64,000 nucleotides of DNA from JAHFUA01 sp963733935. Lineage in GTDB: Bacteria > Acidobacteriota > Terriglobia > Terriglobales > Acidobacteriaceae. Location: positions 1-64,000 of the forward strand of contig CAVTEQ010000013.1 in assembly GCA_963733935.1 (NCBI GenBank), written 5' to 3'. Position 1 is the first letter of the stretch, and every line of letters starts with the position of its first letter. A model generated the notes under the pieces. The model was not told the origin of the DNA. It saw only the letters and a program-made list of their open reading frames with translations, and did not search any database. The translations under genes and the position numbers were made by a program. Shown in pieces: positions 54,572-64,000 of the stretch.

Positions 54572-57080
54572 ATGATGGCGTGCGCGCTGGCAGTGTGGCA
54601 CTGGTTCGCTCCGTTGCGGCTGCAGGATCTGGCGGAAATTTCCTCGGTTCTCGCCCTGCTGGCGGCGCTGCTCTATCGCCACTTCCGCAAAAAGTATTTG
54701 CAGCGCTCGCAGCGGCAGTGGGCCGAGACGCTGGATTCGGTTACCGACTGCATCCTGGTGCATGACGGCGCCTTCCGCATTATGCGAGTGAACCGGGCGC
54801 TGCGGCGGCGGCTGGGACGTCCCGCCGCCGCGCTGCTCGCATCAGCCGTGCGAATCCGTTTTGCCCCGCCTTCAACCGTGGAGCCAGTGTCCCTACTGCG
54901 GCGCCCAATCCGCGGCTGGAAGTGAAGCCGCCGATCCCGCGCTGGGCGGCTTCTCCCAGGTTTCGACCTCCGCGTACGTGGACGCCGCCAGCAGCCGTCG
55001 CGGCACCATTCATGTGATCCGCGACGTCACCGAACATCGCGCCGCCGAGGAACGCTACCGCTTGTTCTTCGAACGGGTGCAGGAGGGCGGTTTCGTCTCC
55101 ACCCCTGAGGGCAAGTTGCTGGACTGCAATCAGGCGCTGGTGCGCATGCTGGGCTATTCCAGCCGCGAGGAGTTGCTGGCCGTCGACATCACCCGCGACC
55201 TTTATCTTTCCGCCCAGCAGCGCACCGAGGGGCTCCGCCACATTGAAGACCGGGACTACATCCGCAACTTCGAAGTCACGCTGCGCCGCAAGGACGGCAC
55301 CCCGGTGCACGTGCTGGAAAGCAGCTTCGGCATTCGCGACAGCAGCGGAGCCATCGCCTACTACCAGGGATTCCTTCTCGATGTCACCGAGAAGAAGCGC
55401 GCCGAGGAAGACATGCGGCGGCGCAATCGCGAGCTGTTCGCGCTGAATTCCATCGCGGTGATTGCCAACCAGTCGCTCGACCTGCAGGAAATTCTGCGCC
55501 TCACCTTCAACCAGGTGGTGGAGCTGTTCCACGCCGACACCGGGGCGGTGTACTTGATCGACGAGAACACCCGCATCGCGCACCGCCGCGCCGCCTGGGG
55601 ACACCTGGGATCGGAGCCGCTGCTGGAGGTGCAGGTGTCGCCGGAATTCTGGGAGCGGGTGCACCGTTCGCGGCCGCCGCTGCTCACCCGCCACCACCTG
55701 CCGGAATTGCCGGCGTCGGTCTCGGAGATGGTGCGCGGCGAGGGCCTCTCCTCCTGGATCTGGGTGCTGCTCTGGACCCAGGACCGGGCCCTGGGGGTGC
55801 TGGGCATCAGCAACCGCACGCCGCGCGAATTCAGCCCCATCGATGAGAACCTGATGATCGCCATCGGCCGCCAGCTCGCCAACACCATCGAGAAGGTCCG
55901 CCTCTACCAGGAGACTCGCCGCGCCTACGATGACCTCACCCGCACCCAAGAACAGTTGCTGCAGAGCGAGAAGATGTCGGCGCTCGGGCAGATGATCTCC
56001 GGCGTCGCCCACGAGCTGAACAATCCCCTCACCGCCATCCTGGGATACTCCCAGTTGCTGGAAGATGAGCCGCTCGCGCCGCGCCACCGCGAATACCTGG
56101 ACAAGATTTTCAAGCAGGCGCACCGCACCCACCGCATCGTCCAGAACCTGCTTTCCTTCGCCCGCCAGCGCAAGCCCTTCAAGCAGCTCCTCGACCTGCG
56201 GCGGGTGCTGGAAGACACTCTGGCGCTGCGCGATTACGATCTGAAGGCCAGCAATGTGGCCATCGAGCAAGAGATCCAGCATGAATTGCCGCAGGTTTTT
56301 GGCGACTCCCATCAGCTCGAGCAGGTCTTCCTCAACATCGTAAACAACGCTCTGGACTCCATGCTGGAGGCGCAGGGCGGCGGACGCCTGCGCCTGCGCG
56401 CCTTCCGCGATGGCGACCACGTCGCGGTTGAGTTCCACGACAGCGGAGCCGGCATCCGCGACGCCAAGCGGATCTTTGATCCTTTCTATACCACCAAGCC
56501 GGTGGGCAAAGGCACCGGCCTGGGGCTGAGCATCTGCTATGGCATCATCCGCGCGCACGGGGGCGAAATCCTGGCGCGTAACCATCCTCAGGGCGGGGCG
56601 GTTTTTCAAGTGCGTCTGCCGGTTGCGACCCAATCCAACGAAACCCCGGCCGTTGTACAACTGCCTTCGTCGGGAGTGCGGCTGCACGGGCGCATTCTGC
56701 TGGTCGACGGGGAGGAGCCTATCCTCGAACTCGAACGCCAGGCCCTGGCCTATGCCGGCGTCGACGTAGTAGGAGTCGACAACGCCGAAGGCGCCATCGC
56801 GCGCCTCGAAGCCGAGAACTTCGATGCCATCATCGCCGATGCCGGCATTGCCGGCGATTGGACCGCACACGACCTTCACCGCTGGATTGCCGTCAATCGT
56901 CCGGGACTCGAGAAGCACCTGGTGTTCGCCGCCTCCAGCCCAGGCGATCCCGAACTGCGCTTCTTCGTGGAGCAGACCCGCACCCTGTGTATCGCCAAAC
57001 CATTCACCGTGCCGGAATTCCTGGACTTGGCTCGCCGCGCCCTGGAAATGCCCAGTCGAAGCTCTGAAATTTTTACCTGA
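54572..57080 (+). CDS. Hybrid sensor histidine kinase (PAS-PAS-GAF-HisKA-HATPase-receiver), one frameshift
   Basis: About 836 residues once repaired. Start at ATG 54572 with a poor ribosome site. An N-terminal membrane helix (LAEISSVLALLAALLY). The first PAS starts near 50; at about 54838-54843 one extra base moves the frame, after which QPCESVLPRLQPWSQCPYCG reads on, with a CPYC pair inside PAS. A second PAS (FERVQEGGFVSTPEGKLLD), a GAF-like part (NQVVELFHADTGAVYLIDEN), then H-box SGVAHELNNPLTAILGYSQ. ATPase motifs include NIVNNALDSM, FDPFYTTKPVGKGTGLGLSI. The C-terminal receiver-like domain (RILLVDGEEPILEL, Asp in IIADAGI) is degenerate. Probably signals to the divergent HD-GYP regulator. 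Confidence 0.85.
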
Positions 57081-57371
57081 AGACCGCCCAAGTGTGAGCA
57101 TCGGGATGCCAACTAAGGGCATCGTGCTGCCCGCGCTCCCAACTGTTCAAAAATCCGTCCTAAGCCTGGGCCGTCGGCATATCCCTCTGCTCTGCATTGG
57201 CATGCAATGATTTGGGCGGTTGGCCAGTGCGTATCCGCGGGGCAAATCGATTTAGGCCCGGTGATTGCAGTTGGGTGGTGGTGAGTTCGACAGCCGTCAT
57301 AGCGAAACTCACACCGGCATCGCGGGTTCAAATACGTAGAACTTTTCCGCCGGACCAGAAGGGAGCCACCA

Positions 57372-57887
57372 ATGGCGAGTATCGGGCAGCCGAACATTAG
57401 CGGTTTTGCCACCGCGATTTCCCGTCCTGAAGCGCGGGCGCGCGCCTACCAGGAAGTGTTTGAGGAGAATCGCCATCGTCTGTACTCGCTCGCCTTCTAC
57501 ATGAGCGGCAACGAACTGGTGGCCGAAGAGCTGATGGTCAACACCTTCTGCCGGGCTTTTGCGTGCAGCCCTGACCCCGATGCCGAGACCATCGATCGCG
57601 CGCTGGTCACCGAGTTGCGCGAGCTGATGCCGCTGGGCGCGCTCACTCTGGAATGCGCTCCCGCCGCCGACGTAGCCGGATTGCGCCGCAACACCAAGCG
57701 TGTGGAGTTGGAAGCCGCCGTGGCGCAATTGCCCGCCACCGAACGTATGATCTTTCTTCTGCATGATGTCGAGCGCTGCGATCACGCTCGCATCGGCCGC
57801 CTGCTGGGGCTCAACGATCAGGAATCCAGTTACGGACTGCATCAGGCCCGGCTGCGGCTGCGCGAAATTCTCGCCTCCAAGGCCTAG
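57372..57887 (+). CDS. Sigma-70-family (ECF-like) factor
   Basis: 171 residues, ATG 57372 after gggagcc. Region 2: YQEVFEENRHRLYSLAFYMSG and ELVAEELMVNTFCRAF, the helix pair of sigma-2 that contacts core polymerase and the -10 element. Region 4: LEAAVAQLPATERMIFLLHD, then HARIGRLLGLNDQESSYGLHQARLRLRE, the helix-turn-helix. The linker carries two Cys only; no anti-sigma gene follows. Regulated genes unknown. An intrinsic terminator follows 30 bases after the stop, so it is transcribed alone. Confidence 0.83.
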   Translation: MASIGQPNISGFATAISRPEARARAYQEVFEENRHRLYSLAFYMSGNELVAEELMVNTFCRAFACSPDPDAETIDRALVTELRELMPLGALTLECAPAADVAGLRRNTKRVELEAAVAQLPATERMIFLLHDVERCDHARIGRLLGLNDQESSYGLHQARLRLREILASKA

Positions 57888-57917
57888 CTTCATTCCTCTC
57901 CTCGCTCCACGACTCAG

Positions 57918-57940
57918 CCCCTCGTAAGAGGGGTTTTTTT
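57918..57940 (+). terminator. Intrinsic terminator of the sigma-factor gene
   Basis: Stem cccctc (57918-57923) / gagggg (57928-57933) with a gtaa loop, then a run of seven T to 57940. Confidence 0.85.
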
Positions 57941-58083
57941 GGAGTGAGGCCGTAAGACGCCACAAAGCTGGTTCGATCCTGCGGCATAAGACCTTGGTAA
58001 TCAGTGGTTTCACCGAGGTATCAGGATAATCCCTCCCCCCGGCCCCATCCGCCAGTTAGCATTTCGTAAGGCGGCGCATAAGT

Positions 58084-59310
58084 GTGTGCCGACTTCGGAA
58101 GGGAAGACGGACCACGATTCTGAACCAGCCAAAACTCGGGCCGTGGTCTGTGCCGATGATCGCCCTGCTGGCGGCGAGCCTTTTCCCGTCCGCGGGTGGG
58201 CAGTCGATGCTGCCGGCCGGCATGCAGCCCGCACACCCGCTTCCCACCAAGCTTGGGACTCCGGCCCGCCGGGACTCGGCGGACTCCGCGACCGTTCTGC
58301 GCAATGTCTCCATCCTGCGCGGCAAGACTTCGGTAGAGGTGCACATTGAGGCCAGCGGCCCGGTCAAGCCGGCGGTAATGCTGCTTTCCCGGCCGGAGCG
58401 CATTGTTGTCGACCTGGCGGGCGTGGGCTGCGGCGGCGGCCACCGGCTGCCGATCAATGCCGGCGGCATAGAGGGCGTGCGCGTCGGGCTCTTTCGGGAA
58501 GACCCACCCGTGACCCGCGTAGTCGTCGACCTGACCCGTCCCCACGAATACCGCTTGCTGCCCGCAGGCAGTACGGTGATCCTGGCGATCGACTTCGACG
58601 CAAAGCTCACCGACGCCCCATTACCAGCGACAGCACACGTAACCGCCGTGACGAGCCCGCCTCTGGCGATAGCCCCTGACGCTCCGCGCGCGACAAAAGC
58701 AGCGGACGCGGCTGCCAGCAAACCGGCGGCGCCGGCGGCCGCGATCGCCGCGCAGGCTCCAACATCCGAGGCCAAGTCGCAACCGCCGCCGTCACCCTCG
58801 CCCGCCGAGCCTGCGCGGGATACGAAATTGGCAGAGGCCACCGTTTCTCCAACCTTGCCGCAGGCAGCGGCGCCGCCATCTCCCACCCCCCAGCCGGAAC
58901 CGCTGTCCCCGGTCTCCGGCGAGGAAGAGACCAGCAGCCACCAGGCAGCCAAGGCAAGCAAGCCAGGCGTGGTGCATAGCCTTACAGTATCGCGTGAGAA
59001 AGACGGTATTGCGTTGCACATCGAGGCCAGCAAGCCGCTGCGGGCTTCCGCCTCCGCATTCAGCAATCCGGAGCGCATCATCCTCGATCTGGCGGATGTA
59101 CGCCTGGCGCACCCGCGGCGCATCGCGGTCAATACCGCTGATGTCCGGGACGTGAACGCCACTCTCTTCCTGGTAAACCCGCTGGTGACGCGCGTGGTAA
59201 TCGACCTGGCGCACCCGCACGCATATCACATCGAGGCGTCCGGTAATACGCTCACCTTGAGGATCGAGACCGAGGCGGTCAAGACGGCGGGTTCCCAACC
59301 GGCTCACTAG
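58084..59310 (+). CDS. Exported protein with two AMIN domains
   Basis: 408 residues from GTG 58084 (possibly a later start). Signal-like segment about 22-40 (SVPMIALLAASLFPSAGG). Two AMIN domains: about 75-170 (VEVHIEASGPVKPAVMLLSR, PERIVVDLAGV, VTRVVVDLTRPHEYRL) and about 305-400 (IALHIEASKPLRASASAFSN, PERIILDLADVRL, VTRVVIDLAHPHAYHI). A Pro/Ala-rich linker joins them. AMIN domains target proteins to the peptidoglycan or to secretin complexes (as in PilQ and AmiC). It may help to place the type IV/II machinery encoded at 33-37 kb, but it is far away. Confidence 0.85.
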   Translation: MCRLRKGRRTTILNQPKLGPWSVPMIALLAASLFPSAGGQSMLPAGMQPAHPLPTKLGTPARRDSADSATVLRNVSILRGKTSVEVHIEASGPVKPAVMLLSRPERIVVDLAGVGCGGGHRLPINAGGIEGVRVGLFREDPPVTRVVVDLTRPHEYRLLPAGSTVILAIDFDAKLTDAPLPATAHVTAVTSPPLAIAPDAPRATKAADAAASKPAAPAAAIAAQAPTSEAKSQPPPSPSPAEPARDTKLAEATVSPTLPQAAAPPSPTPQPEPLSPVSGEEETSSHQAAKASKPGVVHSLTVSREKDGIALHIEASKPLRASASAFSNPERIILDLADVRLAHPRRIAVNTADVRDVNATLFLVNPLVTRVVIDLAHPHAYHIEASGNTLTLRIETEAVKTAGSQPAH

Positions 59311-59476
59311 CCGCTATCGGTTCGGATACCCCGGCGGTGCTCTTTTGGAATCATTAGACTGGCGGGCAAATGATCCATGCTTGACTCGCTTATCAGCCGA
59401 GGCTAACATTCGCAAAATTGGCCCGAGTGGCCTTGGGGGCGGTATTTCTACCGGATCCGTAGCACCGCATTTGTTT

Positions 59477-59872
59477 ATGCCGCATCCGAACCTGGGCGAT
59501 GCAGTGAACCACGACATCGCGCAGTCGGAGGTGGAAGGCGGTGCGTACCTCGAGGATCTCGCCCTGGGCAGCAAGTTAGAGGTCCAGACCCAGCACCGCT
59601 GGTACACGGTGGTGAATTGCGGCGACGGTTGGGCGCTCATCTCCGGCCATCCGCAGTATTGTCCCGAGCCTTTGCTGGTGAGAATTCTGGGCTCGAACTG
59701 GGGTGGGTCAATGCTGAAGATGCGCTTCATCGGCCGCAGCATGCGCCTGGAGTTCAAGCACCCCGAATACCGCACGCCGATTGTCACCTCCCGCATAGTA
59801 GAGATCCGGGAAACCCGCGCCTCCGCCATGCCCGCTTCTTCCGCGGTTGAATTGCCCACCCAAGCCGACTAA
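59477..59872 (+). CDS. Conserved hypothetical protein, PilZ-unlike small beta protein
   Basis: 131 residues when started at ATG 59477 (MPHPNLGDAV); the frame is open upstream to 59345 but codons before are less coherent. It reads as an all-beta domain: GAYLEDLALGSKLEVQTQHR, WYTVVNCGDGWALISGHPQYCPEP, then GGSMLKMRFIGRSMRLEFKHP. Ends with TSRIVEIRE and a short tail. I recall similar hypothetical proteins from Acidobacteriota but no function. It has no signal, so it is cytoplasmic. It precedes the Ser/Thr kinase gene by 26 bases and may be in one operon with it. Confidence 0.6.
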   Translation: MPHPNLGDAVNHDIAQSEVEGGAYLEDLALGSKLEVQTQHRWYTVVNCGDGWALISGHPQYCPEPLLVRILGSNWGGSMLKMRFIGRSMRLEFKHPEYRTPIVTSRIVEIRETRASAMPASSAVELPTQAD

Positions 59873-59898
59873 GATTCCCGGCCAGCGGGGGAGCAGCC

Positions 59899-62857
59899 GT
59901 GATCGGGCAAACCATCTCGCACTACCAGATTATTGAGAAGCTGGGTGGCGGCGGCATGGGCGTCGTCTACAAGGCATCGGACACTCGTCTGGGCCGCTTC
60001 GTCGCCATCAAGTTTCTCCCCGAGGACGTGGTGCGCGACCGGCAGACGTTGGAGCGCTTCCAGCGCGAAGCCCGCGCCGCTTCCGCGCTCAGCCACCCCA
60101 ATATCTGTACCATCCACGAAATCGACGAGCACGGCGGCCAGCCCTTCATCGTGATGGAATTTCTGGATGGCCAGACCCTCAAGCACCGCATCACCGGCCG
60201 GCCGCTGGACACCGAGACGCTACTCGAGATTGCGGTCCAGATCGCGGATGCGCTCGACGCCGCCCACGGTGAGGGCATTGTCCATCGCGACATCAAGCCG
60301 GCAAACATTTTTCTCACCAAGCGCGAACAGGTGAAGGTGCTCGACTTCGGGCTGGCGAAGGTGGTGAGCCGCAGCAGCGCCGCGGTACCAGCCGACGCCA
60401 CCGCCACGGTCGTCGGCGACGAGCACCTCACCAGCCCGGGCAGCACGCTGGGCACGGTGGCCTACATGTCGCCCGAGCAGGTGCTCGGCAAGACGCTGGA
60501 CGCGCGCACCGATCTGTTCTCCTTCGGCGTGGTGCTCTATGAGATGGCCACCGGCGTATTGCCGTTCAAGGGCGATACGTCCGGAGCGATCTTTGACGCC
60601 GTTCTGCACAAGCTGCCGGTGGCGCCGGTGCGCATGAACAGCGACATACCGGCAGACCTTGAGCGCATTATCGACAAGTGTCTGGAGAAAGACCGCGACC
60701 TGCGTTACCAGCACGCCGCGGACATCCGCACCGATCTGAAGCGGCTGAAGCGGGAAACAGATTCTTCGCGCAGCGGTTTCCTGGCGGCTGAGGATGTTCC
60801 GCAGACCGCGCCTGCGACGACCACTGCGAGCGGGACGGTAGCGGCGCGGGCATCGAGCGGAAAGATGGCAGCGGTGCCGGCCGCAGCGCCGACTGTGGCC
60901 GAGCCTGCGCCTGCCGTGGTTCCGGCTGCGAAGCCTGCGCGGCCGTGGAAAATCTTGGTTCCCGGCGCCGTGGTCGTGGTGGCGCTGATTGCCGGATTGC
61001 TCTACTGGCGCTCGCACCGCGCGCCCGCGCTGACTGAGAAAGACAGCATCGTGCTCGCCGACTTCACCAACAATACCGGCGATCCCGTATTCGACGAAAC
61101 ACTCAAGCAGGCGCTGGCCGTACAACTGGAGCAGTCGCCGTATTTGAACATCGTCTCGGAACGAAAAGTGAGCCAGCACACTGCGGCTGATGGGCCGCTC
61201 TCCCGACCAGCCACTGCGGGGAGAGGCAGCCCGCGACCTCTGCCAGCGTGTGGGCAGCAAGGCGCTGCTGGCGGGATCGATCTCCAGCCTCGGCAGCCAA
61301 TACGTGATCGGACTAGACGCGGTCAACTGTGCTACTGGCGATTCGATCGCCAAAGAGCAGGCGCAGGCCGCTGGCAAAGAAGATGTGCTGAAGGCGCTGA
61401 ACAACGCGGCCGTGGACATACGCAGCAAGCTAGGAGAATCGCTTAGCTCGGTGCAGAAATTCGCCACCCCGGTGGAGGAGGCGACGACCTCATCATTGGA
61501 GGCCCTTAAGGCCTATAGCCTTGGCCTGAAGACCCGTTCTGCTAAGGGCGAAACCGCTGCGCTGCCGCTCTTCAAGCGCGCGGCGGAACTCGATCCCAAG
61601 TTCGCCATGGCATACGCTATCACTGGCACTACCTACGGGAATTTGGGGGAACCAGCCTTGGCTGTTGAGTACACCCGCAAGGCTTACGAGTTGCGAGACA
61701 AAGTAAGCGAGCGCGAGCGTTTCTACATTGACTCCCATTACTTTTCGGCTGTGACCGGTGAATTGGAAAAAGCGACACAAGTGCACGAGCTATGGAAGCA
61801 GACTTATCCTCGCGACGTGACGCCCCACGTAAACCTTGACTTCATCGATAGCGAAACGGGCAAGTACGATAAGGCGGTGCAGGAGGCCCGCGAGTCGCTG
61901 CGCATGGAACCAAACTCCGCGATGACTTACGGCAACCTTGCGGGGGACGACATTAACCTCAACCAGCTGCAGGATGCAGAGGCAGTTCTCAAACAAGCAG
62001 AGGAGCGGAAGCTGGAAAGTGAGAGCCTGCTCATCACCCGCTATGAGCTGGCCTTTCTGAAGGGCGATCCGGCGGAGATGGCAGGTCTGGTCACAGCGGC
62101 TGCGGGGAAGCCCGGTCTCGAAGACGTCATGCTGGCCGTGCAGGGAGACACGGAAACCTGGTACGGGCGAGTCGGCAAAGGCCGGGAGCTGGCGCGGCGA
62201 GCCATTGAATTGGCTGTCCGCAATGATGCCGCGGAAACCGCCGCCGGATACCAGGCGGAGTTGGCGCTGCGCGAGGCGGCATTGGGGAATTCTACGGAAG
62301 CCCGCACCGGCTCTGCCGCGGCCCTGAAATTGGCAGTCAACCGGGATGTCCAGGCGGTTTCGGCATTGGCGATGGCAGAAGCTGGGGATGCCACTGCCGC
62401 CGAAAAACTGGCCGCCGAACTCAACAGGAGTTATCCGCTCGGCACTCTTGTGCAGAGCTACTGGCTGCCAACCATCCGGGCTGCGATCGAGCTGGACCGC
62501 AAGAATCCTGGCCAAGCCGTCGCACTGCTGCAGGCAGCCGCACCGTATGAGTTGGGTAGCTTACCGAGCGGAACCTCTCTCTGCCCGGCGTATGTGCGGG
62601 GCCAGGCGTACTTGTTGCTTCGCAACGGCGCCGCAGCGGCGGCGGAGTTCCAGAAGTTTCTTGACCATCGCGGCGTTGTCGGGAATTTTCCGCTGGGAGC
62701 GCTCGCCCGCCTCGGCCTCGCCCGCTCCTACGCCCTCCAAGGTGACAGGGCTAAAGCGGGTAACGCCTACCTGGAATTTCTCACCTTCTGGAAAGACGCT
62801 GATCGCGACATCCCCATCCTGAAGCAAGCCAAAGCGGAGTATGCCAAGCTGCAGTAG
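59899..62857 (+). CDS. Ser/Thr protein kinase with membrane helix and TPR domain, one frameshift
   Basis: About 985 residues after repair. GTG 59899 begins the kinase (about 9-270): GGGGMGVVYKASD loop, VAIKFLP Lys, HRDIKPANI catalytic loop, DFGLAK, and MSPEQ. A linker Ala/Pro-rich leads to one membrane helix at about 352-370 (ILVPGAVVVVALIAGLLYW). The external half starts VLADFTNNTGDPVFDETLKQ. Near 61178 an extra C shifts the frame: dropping it turns VSQHTAAD into VSQTLRLMGRSP, joining RDLCQRVGSKALLAGSI. Then TPR-like repeats (SLEALKAYSLGLKTRSAKGE, AAELDPKFAMAYAITGTTYG) run to the end. Such kinases are numerous in Acidobacteriota; the substrate is unknown. Confidence 0.87.
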
Positions 62858-62886
62858 TCCCACTGGGCGACGACCTCGGTAATCCC

Positions 62887-64000
62887 TCAGGTCTGCTTCT
62901 TCGTCCGTGTGACGGGCTGGTGTCCGTGCTCCGCCGAGGCTGCAATCGAGTCGATAAACGTTGGTTCCTGCTTGGCTGCTGCGGCGCGCTGACGCACCCA
63001 GCCTTCTTTATTCGTCTGGCGGCCGCGGGCGATGCCCAAGGCTTCCGGCGGAACGTCGTCCGTGATCGAAGATCCGGCGGCCACGTAAGCGCCCTTGCCG
63101 ATGCGGACGGGCGCGACCAGCGTTGCGTCACTGCCAATAAACGCTCCGTCTTCGATGATGGTCTGGTGTTTGCGCTGGCCGTCGTAGTTGCAGGTGATGG
63201 TGCCGGCGCCTACGTTCACGTTCTCGCCAAGCACCGCGTCGCCCAGGTAGGTGAGGTGGTTGGCTTTGGAACCGCGGCCGAGCTTGGCTTTCTTGGCTTC
63301 GACGAAATTGCCCATGTGGACTTCCTCGGCGAGGTCGCATCCCGGCCGCAGGTGGGTGTAAGGTCCGAGCTGGGCGCGCGAGCGGATGCGCGACCCTTCA
63401 ATCATGCATCCCGGCTTGATCCACACGCCATCGCCGATTTCGGAATCGCTGATGACGGAGTACGACTGCAGGCGGCAATCGGCGCCGATGCGCGTCCGTC
63501 CGAGCAGTTGCACGTAGGGTTCGATGACCGAGTCCGCGCCGATCTCCACTTCCATGTCGATGACGCAAGTGTGGGGATAATAGATGGTCACGCCCTGCTG
63601 CATCAGGTCGGCGCACTTCCAGGCGCGCAGGCGCGCGTCCAGCGCCGCCAGTTCACCGCGGGTGTTGCTGCCCAGCACTTCGTGCGCATCGCGGCCGGGA
63701 TCGCGACCACGCTCTCGCCCGCTTTCACCAGCAGCGCCGCCATATCGGTGAGGTAATACTCTTTGTGAGGATTGTCGGTCGAGAGGCGGTCGATGTAGCG
63801 ATAGAGCGTCTTCACCGCGAACACGTAGATGCCGGAATTGATCTCGCGCAGCTCGCGTTGGGCGGGTGTAGCTTTCTTCTCTTCCACGATCGCGCGCACG
63901 TCGGGACTGCCCGCGCGCCGGCGCACGATGCGTCCGTAGCCCTGGGGGTCGGCGACGTCGGCGGTCAGGATGGTCATGGCCGCTTTCTGCGCCAGGTGGA
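62887..64000 (-). CDS. glmU: Bifunctional UDP-GlcNAc pyrophosphorylase / GlcN-1-P acetyltransferase, partial at right edge, one frameshift
   Basis: Reads from the right edge (partial) to 62887. The uridyltransferase half shows ADPQGYGRIVR, IVEEKKAT, and REINSGIYVF; then PHKEYYLTDMAALLVKAGESVVAI. Near 63690 the frame changes from PAAMRTKCW to DAHEVLGSNTRGEL. The left-handed beta-helix acetyltransferase half follows: YSVISDSEIGDGV, GPYTHLRPGCDL, GNFVEAKKAKLG and the coenzyme A-site motif GAGTITCNYDG. It makes UDP-GlcNAc for peptidoglycan and LPS. It is essential, so the shift is probably a sequence error. The C-terminus (PVTRTKKQT) is an ordinary basic tail. Confidence 0.93.
   Translation of the reverse strand, partial: PPGAESGHDHPDRRRRRPPGLRTHRAPARGQSRRARDRGREESYTRPTRAARDQFRHLRVRGEDALSLHRPPLDRQSSQRVLPHRYGGAAGESGRERGRDPGRDAHEVLGSNTRGELAALDARLRAWKCADLMQQGVTIYYPHTCVIDMEVEIGADSVIEPYVQLLGRTRIGADCRLQSYSVISDSEIGDGVWIKPGCMIEGSRIRSRAQLGPYTHLRPGCDLAEEVHMGNFVEAKKAKLGRGSKANHLTYLGDAVLGENVNVGAGTITCNYDGQRKHQTIIEDGAFIGSDATLVAPVRIGKGAYVAAGSSITDDVPPEALGIARGRQTNKEGWVRQRAAAAKQEPTFIDSIAASAEHGHQPVTRTKKQT

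Noticed and set aside
54780..57122. 780-codon minus-strand frame
   Set aside because: Shadow of the hybrid kinase gene; His/Gln/Leu-rich low-quality translation with no domain.

Overview
The window is a GC-rich chromosomal stretch, most likely from a member of the Acidobacteriota (soil Koribacter/Terriglobia-like). This taxon is inferred from gene style only: a secretin ending in a cohesin-like domain, Ser/Thr kinases with long TPR tails, a large subtilase with Ig-like tail and membrane anchor, an acyl-CoA ligase/ACP/acyltransferase fusion, and several families of short intergenic inverted repeats. No rRNA gene is present to confirm it.

Layout. Positions 1-2652 look like the right end of a genomic island: a broken caspase-like protease gene and a TIGR02391-family gene, ending at the 3' half of an initiator tRNA (2653-2702), which is what integration into a tRNA leaves behind. 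From 3.0 to 10.5 kb lie envelope and secreted proteins (HhH lipoprotein, DUF3309 peptide, OprP-type porin, beta-propeller-like lipoprotein, BON and DUF4440-like proteins). From 10.5 to 18.1 kb: Aas-like fusion, Cu/Zn superoxide dismutase, secA, CYTH protein. From 18.4 to 33 kb: a large subtilase, RidA, polyprenyl synthase, YajQ, TatD, metG, larC, argS, pepA, smpB. From 33.2 to 37.1 kb: a secretin and three pseudopilin-type genes (type II secretion/type IV pilus module). From 37.2 to 45.7 kb: hutU-hutI (histidine degradation), engB, a TMTC-like membrane/TPR protein, a receiver protein, xseB, and a homocysteine methyltransferase/MTHFR fusion. From 45.7 to 49 kb: an accessory patch of Rhs fragments with a cysteine-peptidase-like tip, a candidate immunity protein, two orphan antitoxins and a MITE-like repeat. 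From 49 to 64 kb: M48 protease, TonB-like protein, a divergent HD-GYP regulator/hybrid kinase pair, a sigma factor, an AMIN protein, a Ser/Thr kinase and glmU (cut by the right edge).

Two cross-cutting features matter. First, at least nine genes, including the normally essential metG, argS and glmU, are broken by single-base frame changes, mostly removable by deleting one base. This points to indel errors in the assembly rather than mass gene decay, so 'broken' calls need care. Second, many intergenic gaps carry short inverted-repeat elements of at least seven families. Some reach into genes: one supplies the stop codon of the CYTH gene, one lies in the His-rich loop of larC, and one encodes the leader peptide of a pseudopilin up to its G|F cleavage site. 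The strangest locus is argS, which carries a degraded class-I release-factor (RF-1) domain in its middle.
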